Shown here piece after piece: positions 1-8,295 of a DNA stretch of 64,000 nucleotides. The notes below the pieces were generated by a model. That model was not told the origin of the DNA. It did not search any database and saw only the letters and a list, made by a program, of their open reading frames with translations. Source of the stretch: Pedobacter duraquae (GTDB taxonomy: Bacteria; Bacteroidota; Bacteroidia; Sphingobacteriales; Sphingobacteriaceae); the NCBI RefSeq assembly GCF_004362245.1, contig NZ_SNWM01000006.1, positions 62,001 to 126,000 on the forward strand. Direction: 5' to 3'. A program made the translations under genes and the position numbers. Numbering within the stretch: position 1 is the first letter of the stretch; every line of letters begins with the position of its first letter.

Positions 1-101
1 CGTAGTAACACACAATAGGGACATCTTCATAATATTTCACACCACCCTGACCAATATTTAAAAATTCCTTTTGTAAGTCATTTTAAAACATATAACCCTC
101 C

Positions 102-200
102 GTATCATTTTTGATTTATACAAACTAAGTATTTCTGACATTGTTAGTAATCCTTGAAAGGTAAACCCAAGGCTGTGTTTTCTTATTTCCATTCAAGAGT
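102..200 (+). promoter_or_regulatory. Duplicated leader, copy 1 (upstream of the first membrane-protein gene)
   Basis: Bases 102-161 match bases 1232-1291 without gaps at about 52 of 60 positions by hand count. The conserved core includes TTTTTGATTTA, CAAACTAAGT, ACATTGTTAGT and TTGAAAGG. The similarity continues more weakly up to the start codon, and both copies end at an ATGAAA exactly 40 bases after position 161 or 1291. A TTTG at 110-113 resembles a Bacteroidota -33 element, but I could not find a convincing TAnnTTTG partner at the usual spacing, so the element may be an operator or a leader RNA as well as a promoter. Bases 1-101 show nothing I can name. Confidence 0.6.
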
Positions 201-1142
201 ATGAAAGAGAATCCAATTAACGTCAGTATAAAAGGTTTCGCCATTTCCGATATTTCCAATTTTCGATATGGTCAACAACTTCATGACCAGCGTTTTTTTG
301 AATTGAAATTCAGGCGACCGCTGATCGGCGATCCATTTTCTTTGGGCACGGGTGATCCAGAAAGCTATGCGCATCAACCTGTAACATTGCAATTCCCAGG
401 TGCTTTTGGCAAAATGAGATCTGTAAGTGGTACCATCCTGAAACTAGAATTTATTAGCACTGCCGCACAAGCTGCCGAAGTTGTAGTAAGTGGCACTATG
501 TATCAGCCGGGAGGTTATATTTCTAAGTTTAGCTTGGCCCTCATGGCGCTATTAATCTGCCCGATTATTTTTGCAGGATTTCTTTTTTTTTATGTTTCCC
601 ACTTCAACCACTCGCTCTCTAAAACAGAGGGTACCGTTAGCTACTTTAATGAAAGTGGCACCAAAGGAACACATAACTATACGTTTAAAATCTCGCCCTA
701 TCAGACCTTCTTTAACAGATCATACCACACGCCAGTATTTAGCACCGCCAGGCAAAATATCGATGCCTTATTTAATGCCGCCGACGGAACATTTGATGAA
801 AACCTTACCGGCCAGAAAGTGACATTCTATATCGTTAATACAGATCAAAACAGGTTAAATAATCGGGATGGAAAAATTGATTTCCTATACATGAAATCAG
901 CAGTAACGCCGCATGTCAAGTTTGATTATTACTATGATCTGTTAATCTATATAACTGATAAAACTTGGTTTTACTTTGTATGGATTACTGAACTCATCAT
1001 GGAAATATTTTTCTTTTCTTGTGCGCTCTACTGCTACAAAATGTACGCACTAGACCAGCAACAGAAGAATAGAATTTTATGGTTTACCTCCCTGTTTATT
1101 GCGGCCTTGCTAAATATTGGCGTGCTGGCAATGATGTTATAA
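201..1142 (+). CDS. Membrane protein with VgrG-like N-terminal segment, function unknown
   Basis: This 313-residue protein has no signal peptide. Residues 1-105 look soluble and beta-rich, and their pattern resembles the opening of VgrG/gpD-type spike proteins: an initial strand pair, a 'QQLHDQRFFELKFR' strand, then a 'VSGTILKLEF' strand leading to 'VVVSGTMYQPGG'. One membrane helix follows at about 112-135. An extracytoplasmic segment of about 110 residues comes next, beginning 'EGTVSYFN' in the manner of DUF3592-like domains. Two more helices lie near 250-275 and 290-313. It is the only gene between the two copies of the duplicated leader, so it may share control with the aldehyde oxidoreductase genes downstream. 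No other secretion-system gene is present. The VgrG resemblance is by eye only, and I assign no function. Confidence 0.6.
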   Translation: MKENPINVSIKGFAISDISNFRYGQQLHDQRFFELKFRRPLIGDPFSLGTGDPESYAHQPVTLQFPGAFGKMRSVSGTILKLEFISTAAQAAEVVVSGTMYQPGGYISKFSLALMALLICPIIFAGFLFFYVSHFNHSLSKTEGTVSYFNESGTKGTHNYTFKISPYQTFFNRSYHTPVFSTARQNIDALFNAADGTFDENLTGQKVTFYIVNTDQNRLNNRDGKIDFLYMKSAVTPHVKFDYYYDLLIYITDKTWFYFVWITELIMEIFFFSCALYCYKMYALDQQQKNRILWFTSLFIAALLNIGVLAMML

Positions 1143-1231
1143 TACCAGTTAGCTCCATAAATACATATTGTTGATTAACCCGCTCGCTTATTTGCATAGA
1201 TTGCAGCGTTATCCCACTGAAAACTATTTTA

Positions 1232-1330
1232 GTATCATTTTTGATTTACTCAAACTAAGTGTTTTTCACATTGTTAGTGATTATTGAAAGGCAACCCACA
1301 ATCGCCTTTTTCTCATTTCAACTCATTAAC
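1232..1330 (+). promoter_or_regulatory. Duplicated leader, copy 2 (upstream of paoA)
   Basis: Second copy of the element found at 102-200, at the same distance from the start codon. Its presence in front of the paoABC operon suggests that the two transcription units respond to the same regulator, or that a recombination duplicated the promoter region. The stretch 1143-1231 between the first gene and this copy holds nothing I can identify. Confidence 0.6.
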
Positions 1331-2113
1331 ATGAAACAAAAGAGAACAGCACTCAGCCCGGAAGAACAAAAGCTTTTTGGTGATTTAATGCCTGAAGAAC
1401 TGGAAGAAGTACTGGATTCAGGACTCCACAGACGCCACTTCCTAAAATTGATGAGTCTGGCTACCGCCGGACTGCTGGCCAGTCACCTCATTGGTGCAGA
1501 ACAGCTCTTTGCCCGTGCGGCGGATATCGATGATATCCAGGATCTAATTCCCGGAGCCATAGAAAACGGGGTTAACCTGAGCTTTAACGTGAACTCAAAA
1601 GCTACCAAAGTGCTGGTTGATTCTAGAATGACTTTGCTGGATACACTGCGGGAACGCATCGGCCTTACTGGTTCTAAAAAGGGCTGTGATCATGGACAAT
1701 GTGGTGCTTGTACAGTAATTGTTGACGGCAATAGGGTGCTTTCCTGCTTAACGCTTGCTGCAACTTGTGAGGGCAAATCGGTTATTACTATTGAAGGGCT
1801 GGCTAAAGGGAATGAACTTAACCCCATGCAGGCAGCATTCTTGAAGCACGATGGTTTCCAGTGCGGGTACTGCACCCCCGGACAAATCTGTTCTGCAGTG
1901 GCATTGATGAAAGAAGCCAAGGAAGGGCAGGCAAGTTTTGTAACGAAAGACATTCGCGCACAGCAGCAAGGAATCTTGTTGACTGATGAGGAGATTTCTG
2001 AAAGGATGTCTGGGAATATTTGTCGCTGTGGTGCCTACCCAAATATTGTAGCAGCCATTAAAGAAGCGCAAACTGGAAAAAGTGTAGAACAAAACTGGCT
2101 ATTTGTCGGCTAA
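1331..2113 (+). CDS. paoA: Periplasmic aldehyde oxidoreductase, [2Fe-2S] subunit
   Basis: Small electron-transfer subunit of a xanthine-oxidase-family enzyme. I chose the ATG at 1331 (260 residues) because the longer frame adds an unlikely hydrophobic extension and because 1331 is where the duplicated leader ends. A twin-arginine signal is visible: Arg34-Arg35 followed by His-Phe-Leu-Lys and a hydrophobic stretch to about 55. This indicates Tat export of the folded complex, as for E. coli PaoA (YagT). The plant-type [2Fe-2S] site is Cys119, Cys124, Cys127 and Cys139. The second cluster uses Cys178, Cys181, Cys231 and Cys233. The insertion between the two cysteine pairs of the second cluster is longer than in many family members. 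The FAD subunit starts 15 bases downstream, so the three subunits form one operon. Confidence 0.92.
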   Translation: MKQKRTALSPEEQKLFGDLMPEELEEVLDSGLHRRHFLKLMSLATAGLLASHLIGAEQLFARAADIDDIQDLIPGAIENGVNLSFNVNSKATKVLVDSRMTLLDTLRERIGLTGSKKGCDHGQCGACTVIVDGNRVLSCLTLAATCEGKSVITIEGLAKGNELNPMQAAFLKHDGFQCGYCTPGQICSAVALMKEAKEGQASFVTKDIRAQQQGILLTDEEISERMSGNICRCGAYPNIVAAIKEAQTGKSVEQNWLFVG

Positions 2114-2128
2114 ATTAAACCTGTTGAT

Positions 2129-3112
2129 ATGAACCCTTTCAAATTTTCCATGGCGCAAAATCAATCGCAGGCCGTAAATATGCTGGTCAGCAATAACAGT
2201 GCTGCGCTCCTTGGTGGCGGTACCAATCTGCTCGACTTAATGAAAGAGCATGTGGCTGCGCCTACTGAACTGATAGATATAACCCGGCTAGAGCTGAAGA
2301 CGATTGAGAAAAATGCTTTAGGCATCAGTCTTGGCGCGCTGGCAAAAAATACCGACACGGCAAATCATCCCATCATACGAAGTGATTACCCGCTGCTGAG
2401 CAAAGCCATCCTTGCCGGTGCATCAGCGCAGATCCGCAATATGGCAACCAACGGTGGAAACCTGTTGCAAAGAACTCGCTGCAGTTATTTTTATGATATC
2501 GCCATGCCTTGCAATAAACGCGAGCCCGGTAGCGGCTGTGCCGCCATGGAGGGTTTTAACAGGATGCATGCAATTTTCGGTTGGTCTGATCAATGCGTGG
2601 CTGTTTACCCATCGGATATGGCAGTAGCGCTTTCTGCTTTACGCGCATCGGTGCGTGTGCTGCAACAGGATGGTAGTTCGCGCAACATTGCTTTTGATGA
2701 TTTTCATATTTTACCGGGGCAGCATCCGGAAAAAGATAATAGTTTAAAACATGGTGAACTGATCACGTCAATCGAAATCCCGGAAAATAAGCTTGCCGCC
2801 CATTCTGCCTATGTGAAAGTGAGAGACCGGAATTCTTATGCATTTGCATTGGTTTCGGTTGCTGCGGGTTTAGCATTGGAAGGAGCGCGCATCGGTGATG
2901 CGCATATTTCTATGGGTGGGGTTGCGCATAAGCCATGGCGGGCGTTGAAAGCCGAAGCGTTTTTAAAAGGGAAGACAGCAAGCACGGCCAATTTCAGAGC
3001 GGCGGCTAAAGCTGAAATGGCTGCAGCAAAACCGCTTTCGCATAACAAGTTTAAAGTGGAAATGGGGATTAACAGCATCACAAATGCGCTTGAAATGGCG
3101 CTAAAGGGGTAA
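2129..3112 (+). CDS. paoB: Periplasmic aldehyde oxidoreductase, FAD subunit with extra [4Fe-4S] cluster
   Basis: Middle subunit (327 residues), with a CO-dehydrogenase-flavoprotein-type FAD domain at about 1-215 and a C-terminal domain at 220-325. The FAD-binding loop 'LLGGGTNLLDLMK' lies near residue 30, and 'NMATNGGNLLQRTRC' around 105-118. Four cysteines, Cys118, Cys128, Cys137 and Cys156, lie in the segment that binds an additional [4Fe-4S] cluster in PaoB-type proteins; ordinary xanthine dehydrogenase FAD domains lack it. Electrons would pass from the molybdenum centre through the iron-sulfur clusters to FAD. It has no signal of its own and would be co-exported with the Tat-bearing subunit. 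The molybdenum subunit begins 7 bases downstream. Confidence 0.92.
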   Translation: MNPFKFSMAQNQSQAVNMLVSNNSAALLGGGTNLLDLMKEHVAAPTELIDITRLELKTIEKNALGISLGALAKNTDTANHPIIRSDYPLLSKAILAGASAQIRNMATNGGNLLQRTRCSYFYDIAMPCNKREPGSGCAAMEGFNRMHAIFGWSDQCVAVYPSDMAVALSALRASVRVLQQDGSSRNIAFDDFHILPGQHPEKDNSLKHGELITSIEIPENKLAAHSAYVKVRDRNSYAFALVSVAAGLALEGARIGDAHISMGGVAHKPWRALKAEAFLKGKTASTANFRAAAKAEMAAAKPLSHNKFKVEMGINSITNALEMALKG

Positions 3113-3119
3113 TCAGGTT

Positions 3120-5258
3120 ATGGAAAAGGAAGAAAAAAACAAATCGATTGGCAAAGGCATTGACCGTATTGATGGCATTCTTAAAATAACGGGTAAGGCT
3201 ACCTATGCTACCGACTATCCTGCAAAAAATATGGCCTTTGCGGTTCTTTTTAAGAGCACAATTGCCGCTGGAAGAATTACCAGCATAGATGCTGAGGCGG
3301 CAAAAAAATCGCCTGGGGTCCTCACTGTAATCACGCACGAAAATGCGCCGAAGTTGAATGTTAAGGGTGGCCTTAGAGGTGGTGCACTACTGCAAGGCCC
3401 GGAAATTTTGTTCTATGGACAGCACATCGGGCTGGTTGTGGCCGAAACGTTTGAGCAGGCCACTGCGGCTTCGCATCTGATCAAAGTAACTTATCAGCAG
3501 GAAGCGCATCAAAAAACTGATTTTGAACATGAGGCCAAAACGCCTGTGATGCCAAAGGGAAAGGAACTTCAGGATTTTGTTAAAGGCGGGGGTAAGGCTG
3601 CAGTAAAAACCGCGGAGGTAACTCTAGAAGCCCAGTATGAAACGCCTATAGAACACCATCACCCCATGGAACCGCATTCAACTGTCGCGATATGGGAGGG
3701 TGATCATGTAACGCTTTACAATGGTTCGCAAATTATTAACGGTGCACAAACGGCTGCTGCTGCCACACTTAACTTAAAGCCTGAGCAGGTTAGAATTGTA
3801 TCGCCCTATATTGGTGGCGGCTTTGGTTCTAAAGGCGGGCAATGGGCAAATCTTGTACTATGTGCTGTTGCGGCAAAAGTTGTAAAACGACCGGTTAAGC
3901 TTGCGCTGAGCAGGCAGCAGATGTTCAATTCGGTAGGTTTGCGCCAGCGGAACATTCAAAAGATAACCTTAGGTGCCACTAAAGATGGCAAATTGAATAC
4001 GCTTGCGCATGAGACAATCTCACATACGGCTATTAATGATGAATATATCGAACCTTGCGGGGATTGTTCAAAAATTATGTATGATGCACCAAATGCATTG
4101 ATTTCTTACCGCTCGGTGCCGATGCATGTGATCCTGCCAACCTATACCAGAGGCCCGGGTAAGTCGACCGGGAGTTTTGCCTTGGAATCTGCGATGGATG
4201 AGCTTGCGCATAAACTGCGTATGGATCCGATTGATTTACGGATCAAAAATGAACCTAAGGAGGATCCATCTAACGGAAAGCCATGGAGTTCGAGAACAAC
4301 AGTGCAATGTTTAAAGGAAGGCGCAAAGGCTTTTGGTTGGGAAAAACGGAAAATGGAACCCGGAGTCAATAAAATCGGCGATGATTTGGTGGGGTATGGC
4401 GTAGCCTGCGGAACGTATCCGGCTCGTCAACGCGACAGCTCAGCTGCAGTCAAGCTGAGCCTAAAAAATGGGCAGGTTTTTGCAACGGTTGAGATAGCAG
4501 CATCGGATTTGGGTACGGGAACAAATACTATCCTGGCTCAAACAGCAGCAGACGGATTGGGTATTCCGGTTTCACAGATTACAATGAACATCGGCGATTC
4601 TTCTTTACCGCCTGCTGCGGGCTCTGTTGGCTCTGTTGGTGCATCGAGTTTTGCGAATGCGGTTAACGATGCCTGCACAAAAATTACGGATGAGTTGCTG
4701 GCTAAATCTGGTAAACAATTTTTTGTTCGGCCTACGGCTCGTGAATTGATGATTTCGGAAAACATTGCCGCTTTCCAGATCCGTTCGGATTCTAAAGCGC
4801 CGGTTGATGCAGATCAATATTCTTGCCACAGCTTTAACGCTAATTTTGCAGAGGTAAGGATTAACAGCGTTACTGGGATGATCAAAGTAACACGTTTTCT
4901 TGCTGTTACCGGTGCAGGTAAAATCCTAAACCCTAAAACAGCGCGGTCGCAGATTATCGGAGGCAATGTTTGGGGCATCGGTATGGCGCTTAGTGAAGAA
5001 TCTATCATCGATCCGCGATATGGCAATTTTGCAACAAGATCTTTTGCAGATTACCACGTGCCTTCGAACCTTGACGTAGGAAAGCTGGATGCCATGTTTA
5101 TCAATGAAATAGATCTTGTTCCCAATAAAATGGGTGTTAAAGGCATTGGCGAGGTAGGCATCGTTGGAGTGGCAGCAGCTATCGCAAATGCCGTGTTTAA
5201 CGCTACTGGGAAAAGGATTAGAAATCTGCCGATCACACCTGATAAAATTTTGGTTTAA
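3120..5258 (+). CDS. paoC: Periplasmic aldehyde oxidoreductase, molybdenum-binding subunit
   Basis: Catalytic subunit (712 residues), with an aldehyde-oxidase a/b hammerhead domain at about 25-130 and a molybdopterin-binding domain for the rest. Family landmarks are 'HHHPMEPHSTVA' near 180, the glycine-rich cofactor loop 'PYIGGGFGSKGGQ' near 230, and the C-terminal 'KGIGEVGIVG', whose Glu678 aligns with the catalytic base of the family. The members of this subfamily oxidise a broad range of aldehydes to acids and protect the periplasm. They use molybdopterin cytosine dinucleotide, which fits the mocA and xdhC genes at 61.0-62.7 kb. The subfamily assignment rests on the Tat signal of subunit A and the four extra cysteines of subunit B. 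The substrate cannot be read from the sequence. Confidence 0.92.
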   Translation: MEKEEKNKSIGKGIDRIDGILKITGKATYATDYPAKNMAFAVLFKSTIAAGRITSIDAEAAKKSPGVLTVITHENAPKLNVKGGLRGGALLQGPEILFYGQHIGLVVAETFEQATAASHLIKVTYQQEAHQKTDFEHEAKTPVMPKGKELQDFVKGGGKAAVKTAEVTLEAQYETPIEHHHPMEPHSTVAIWEGDHVTLYNGSQIINGAQTAAAATLNLKPEQVRIVSPYIGGGFGSKGGQWANLVLCAVAAKVVKRPVKLALSRQQMFNSVGLRQRNIQKITLGATKDGKLNTLAHETISHTAINDEYIEPCGDCSKIMYDAPNALISYRSVPMHVILPTYTRGPGKSTGSFALESAMDELAHKLRMDPIDLRIKNEPKEDPSNGKPWSSRTTVQCLKEGAKAFGWEKRKMEPGVNKIGDDLVGYGVACGTYPARQRDSSAAVKLSLKNGQVFATVEIAASDLGTGTNTILAQTAADGLGIPVSQITMNIGDSSLPPAAGSVGSVGASSFANAVNDACTKITDELLAKSGKQFFVRPTARELMISENIAAFQIRSDSKAPVDADQYSCHSFNANFAEVRINSVTGMIKVTRFLAVTGAGKILNPKTARSQIIGGNVWGIGMALSEESIIDPRYGNFATRSFADYHVPSNLDVGKLDAMFINEIDLVPNKMGVKGIGEVGIVGVAAAIANAVFNATGKRIRNLPITPDKILV

Positions 5259-5277
5259 TATGTTTTAATGGATACTT

Positions 5278-5709
5278 ATGATGCGCACGATGTTAACGCT
5301 ATTATTTATTGGATTGACAATACAGGTTTCGGCACAAACTGGCAAACTGTATCGCGGTACAATTAACAAGTCTATTCAAATTACACTTTATCTGGAAGGG
5401 TTAGACAACGGCACCAACGCAGATCCCATTGTGGGCAGTTATAAATATGATACGCAATCTTCCTATCTGTTGGTTAACGGTTACATCAACAATAAGGGTA
5501 ATGTTGTTTTGGTGGAACAGGGATCAGCAAATTTCACAGGGGTGTTTTTAGGTGCGTTTCAGGATAATAAAATTGTTGGAAATTGGTTTTCTGACGACTA
5601 CAAAAAGAGTTACCCATTTGAACTTGTAGAAGCTGTTGTTAGCAAGGCGCAAGCTGCAAAGTTTAAAGCGGCAATTGCAGCCAAAGCACGTCAGTTCAGC
5701 GCATACTGA
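5278..5709 (+). CDS. Small exported protein of unknown function
   Basis: A 143-residue protein with a signal peptide of about 20 residues ending at Ala-Gln (cleavage after 'VSAQ'). The mature part is beta-rich: 'KLYRGTINKSIQITLYLEG', then 'VGSYKYD', 'VNGYINNKGNVVLVEQ' and 'FTGVFLGAFQDNKIVGNWF'. This alternation of strand and Gly-Xaa-aromatic turns is typical of small periplasmic beta-sheet proteins in Bacteroidota. The gene starts 20 bases after paoC on the same strand and may be co-transcribed, but nothing links it to the enzyme functionally. The start could instead be the second Met, one codon later. A bidirectional terminator follows. Confidence 0.7.
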   Translation: MMRTMLTLLFIGLTIQVSAQTGKLYRGTINKSIQITLYLEGLDNGTNADPIVGSYKYDTQSSYLLVNGYINNKGNVVLVEQGSANFTGVFLGAFQDNKIVGNWFSDDYKKSYPFELVEAVVSKAQAAKFKAAIAAKARQFSAY

Positions 5710-5754
5710 TGATTCTGTGAACCTGATCGTTGCCAAAGTTTTCTAATTTCACGT

Positions 5755-5789
5755 AAAAGCTGTAAATCAACATTTGACTTACAGCTTTT
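5755..5789. terminator. Bidirectional Rho-independent terminator
   Basis: AAAAGCTGTAA (5755-5765) pairs with TTACAGCTTTT (5779-5789) over 11 bp, with an inner TCAA/TTGA stem and a 3-base loop. The A and T runs on either side allow it to work in both directions. It lies between the convergent ends of the small exported protein gene (5709) and the GH2 gene (5801). Confidence 0.85.
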
Positions 5790-5800
5790 TACTTTCTATT

Positions 5801-8293
5801 TTAAAATTTTATTTTCACAATAGCAGATTTTAGCCATGGCGAAGTGAAACGTACCGTTACTTCGGCTGCTTGTCCTTTTGTTTGGATATACACAATCATT
5901 TTACCGCGGAAAACCCGTTGTTTATTGTCGGTATAATTGCCCATGTCGGCATTGTTACCAGCTTCCATACCTAGCAAACGCGCGTTTCCAGCAATTTCAC
6001 AGGTAACCTCTTCATCAGCATCTGCTACTGCAATTCCATGCTCATCTACAATTTGCAGCTCGAGTTGTGCAACGCCGTCTTTTGCGTTAAGCTGGATTTG
6101 TGCTCCCTGTAAAACTTTGATGGCCTGAGGCCGTTTGCTCGATTGAATTTGATGGCGAACAGTTTCCTTGCCTTTTCCATCCAGGCCAACTACTTCAAGT
6201 TTACCATCGGCATAAGGGATATCCCAATACATGATACCAGTCTTGTTGTCGTAATCTTTGGTTATTCCTACAACGGATCCATTTAATTCTAACCGCGCTT
6301 TAGCGGCATTGGTGTAGCAAACCACGCGTATAATTTGTCCGGTTTGATAGTTCCATGAAGGCCATGCATCCATCGATGGTGCTTCGTTTTTAGACTGTCC
6401 TTGTTCAGATTCGAGTGCCGACCATACATCGGTAGCAACACTACCGCCTTTAAGGGGATAGGTGCCCAGGTAAGCCATGGGCTGCTCAGACCAGAGCGAC
6501 TGGCGGAAATAACCACGGGGTTTAATGAAACCGCCGAAATCAAGTAATCCGGAGTAAAATCCGCGTGAAGGCCAGCGTCCGGATTCACCCAGATAATCAA
6601 TGCCGGTCCACAGAAACTGGCCAAAAATATGTTCATTATCCAGTACCGCTTTCCAGGCACTGAAATCATGACGGTTTTCGCTACCAAAAATAACGCGTTT
6701 TGGGTAGCGTTTATGGTCCTGAAGGTATCGGCTTTCCGTATAATTGTATCCAGCAATGTCAAGGGTTCCAGGATAGGCTGTTTCATTTGACATAGCAACG
6801 CCAGCCAAACCAGCGGTAACCGGCCGACTAGTATCATACCTTCTAACTACAGTAGCAAGTTTTTTTGCAATAACGCCCAACTGAATAGCATCTGGAGCAT
6901 CCTTTTTATAACCTCCAAAAATGGGTTGCGTAAAACCGCCCTCTCCATTGCCTGCCAATACAGGGTGGGAGTATGGATCGTTTGGATAGTCTACTTCATT
7001 TCCAATGCTCCAGGCAAAAATGGAAAGATGGTTACGGTCCCGTTTTATCATGTCGGCCAGATCTCTTTCTCCCCATTCTTTAAAGAAATCAGAAGAACCC
7101 TGAAAACCTGGTGTGCCTACATTCCATCCCTGAAGCCATTTGCGTTTTGGAAATTCCCATTCATCGAAAGCTTCATCCATTACTAGAATACCCAGTTCGT
7201 CGCAAAGATCGTATAGCGATGATGCTTGTGGATTGTGGCTGGTTCTGATGGCATTTACGCCTAGCGACTTCAACGTCAATAAACGGCGGCGCCATACTTC
7301 TGGATATACTTCAGCGCCCAGTACTCCTGCATCGTGGTGTAGGCATACACCTTTTACTTTCATTTGTTTATCATTTAGCGCAAAGCCTTTGTCGGGATCG
7401 AAAGTGAATTTACGGAAACCTGTGATGATGCTTGTGCTATCGATTATTTTGTTGTTCTGCAACACTGTGGTACGTAGCCGGTATCGATTAGGTACATCGA
7501 TGCTCCAAAGTTCCGGACTGTTAAGCGTTAAGCTATTGTTGATCTGCTGACTGCTATTAGGCAACAGTGTTAGTTTGTCGGATTTTTTTACCAATACGTT
7601 GCCACCTTTATCCAATAGCTCATTCATTACAGTTAAGGATGTGATTGCTGCGGATTCGTTTGTTAAGGCTGCCTGTATATTCAGTATCCCTTTATTACCA
7701 GTAAGGGTTGGGTATGCATATAGTCCCCATTGCTGGAGATGGACCGGATTTGACCTGACAATATAAACGTCCCTATAAATTCCAGAACCGGTATACCAGC
7801 GTGAATCAGCATCCTGGCTATGATCTATGCGAACGGTAAGTTGGTTTTCTTCGTCGAATTTTACAAAAGGGGTAATGTCGTAGCTGAAAGCTATATAGCC
7901 GTTAGGACGTTTGCCAAGCAATTTTCCGTTAAGAAAAACCTCACTGCGGTTATAAACCCCTTCAAAATAAAGGTATAGTTTCTTGCCCTGGTCTTTTTTT
8001 GTAATGTTTATTTTTTTTTGATACCATCCGATACCAGCAGGAAGGTATCCTGTGGCACTGGCGTAAGTTGGACTATAAGTCTGTTTAATTGTCCAATCGT
8101 GGGGGAGTTGTACTGTTTGCCAGGATCTGTCGCGTTGATCTGGTTCTTTTTTAGGGTCAATATCTCCGAGGTGAAAACGCCAGTCGGCATTGATTTTTTC
8201 GGCTGTACCAAATCCAGGTTGGGCCGAAACGCTGATTGCTGCAATTAAACTTATTGCAATCGCCAGCATAGGGGATTTAAAAGATTTTATCAT
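5801..8293 (-). CDS. Glycoside hydrolase family 2, probable exo-beta-galactosidase
   Basis: An 830-residue exported enzyme, with a signal peptide of about 24 residues ending 'VSAQ'. Domain order is GH2 sugar-binding jelly roll (about 40-190), immunoglobulin-like domain (195-300), TIM barrel (305-590), then DUF4982-like and C-terminal beta domains. The acid/base is Glu433 in 'WSIGNE' and the nucleophile Glu539 in 'FGSEN', so both retaining-mechanism residues are present. Family GH2 includes beta-galactosidases, glucuronidases and mannosidases; the domain layout is commonest in beta-galactosidases, but the substrate is not proven. It is the last gene of the polysaccharide locus, starting 2 bases after the stop codon of the GH43 gene, so the two are translationally close-coupled. 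Confidence 0.9.
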   Translation of the reverse strand: MIKSFKSPMLAIAISLIAAISVSAQPGFGTAEKINADWRFHLGDIDPKKEPDQRDRSWQTVQLPHDWTIKQTYSPTYASATGYLPAGIGWYQKKINITKKDQGKKLYLYFEGVYNRSEVFLNGKLLGKRPNGYIAFSYDITPFVKFDEENQLTVRIDHSQDADSRWYTGSGIYRDVYIVRSNPVHLQQWGLYAYPTLTGNKGILNIQAALTNESAAITSLTVMNELLDKGGNVLVKKSDKLTLLPNSSQQINNSLTLNSPELWSIDVPNRYRLRTTVLQNNKIIDSTSIITGFRKFTFDPDKGFALNDKQMKVKGVCLHHDAGVLGAEVYPEVWRRRLLTLKSLGVNAIRTSHNPQASSLYDLCDELGILVMDEAFDEWEFPKRKWLQGWNVGTPGFQGSSDFFKEWGERDLADMIKRDRNHLSIFAWSIGNEVDYPNDPYSHPVLAGNGEGGFTQPIFGGYKKDAPDAIQLGVIAKKLATVVRRYDTSRPVTAGLAGVAMSNETAYPGTLDIAGYNYTESRYLQDHKRYPKRVIFGSENRHDFSAWKAVLDNEHIFGQFLWTGIDYLGESGRWPSRGFYSGLLDFGGFIKPRGYFRQSLWSEQPMAYLGTYPLKGGSVATDVWSALESEQGQSKNEAPSMDAWPSWNYQTGQIIRVVCYTNAAKARLELNGSVVGITKDYDNKTGIMYWDIPYADGKLEVVGLDGKGKETVRHQIQSSKRPQAIKVLQGAQIQLNAKDGVAQLELQIVDEHGIAVADADEEVTCEIAGNARLLGMEAGNNADMGNYTDNKQRVFRGKMIVYIQTKGQAAEVTVRFTSPWLKSAIVKIKF

Positions 8294-8295
8294 TG

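Noticed and set aside
201..1142. Type VI secretion component
   Set aside because: Only a short N-terminal resemblance to VgrG; the rest is a membrane protein and no other secretion gene is in the window.
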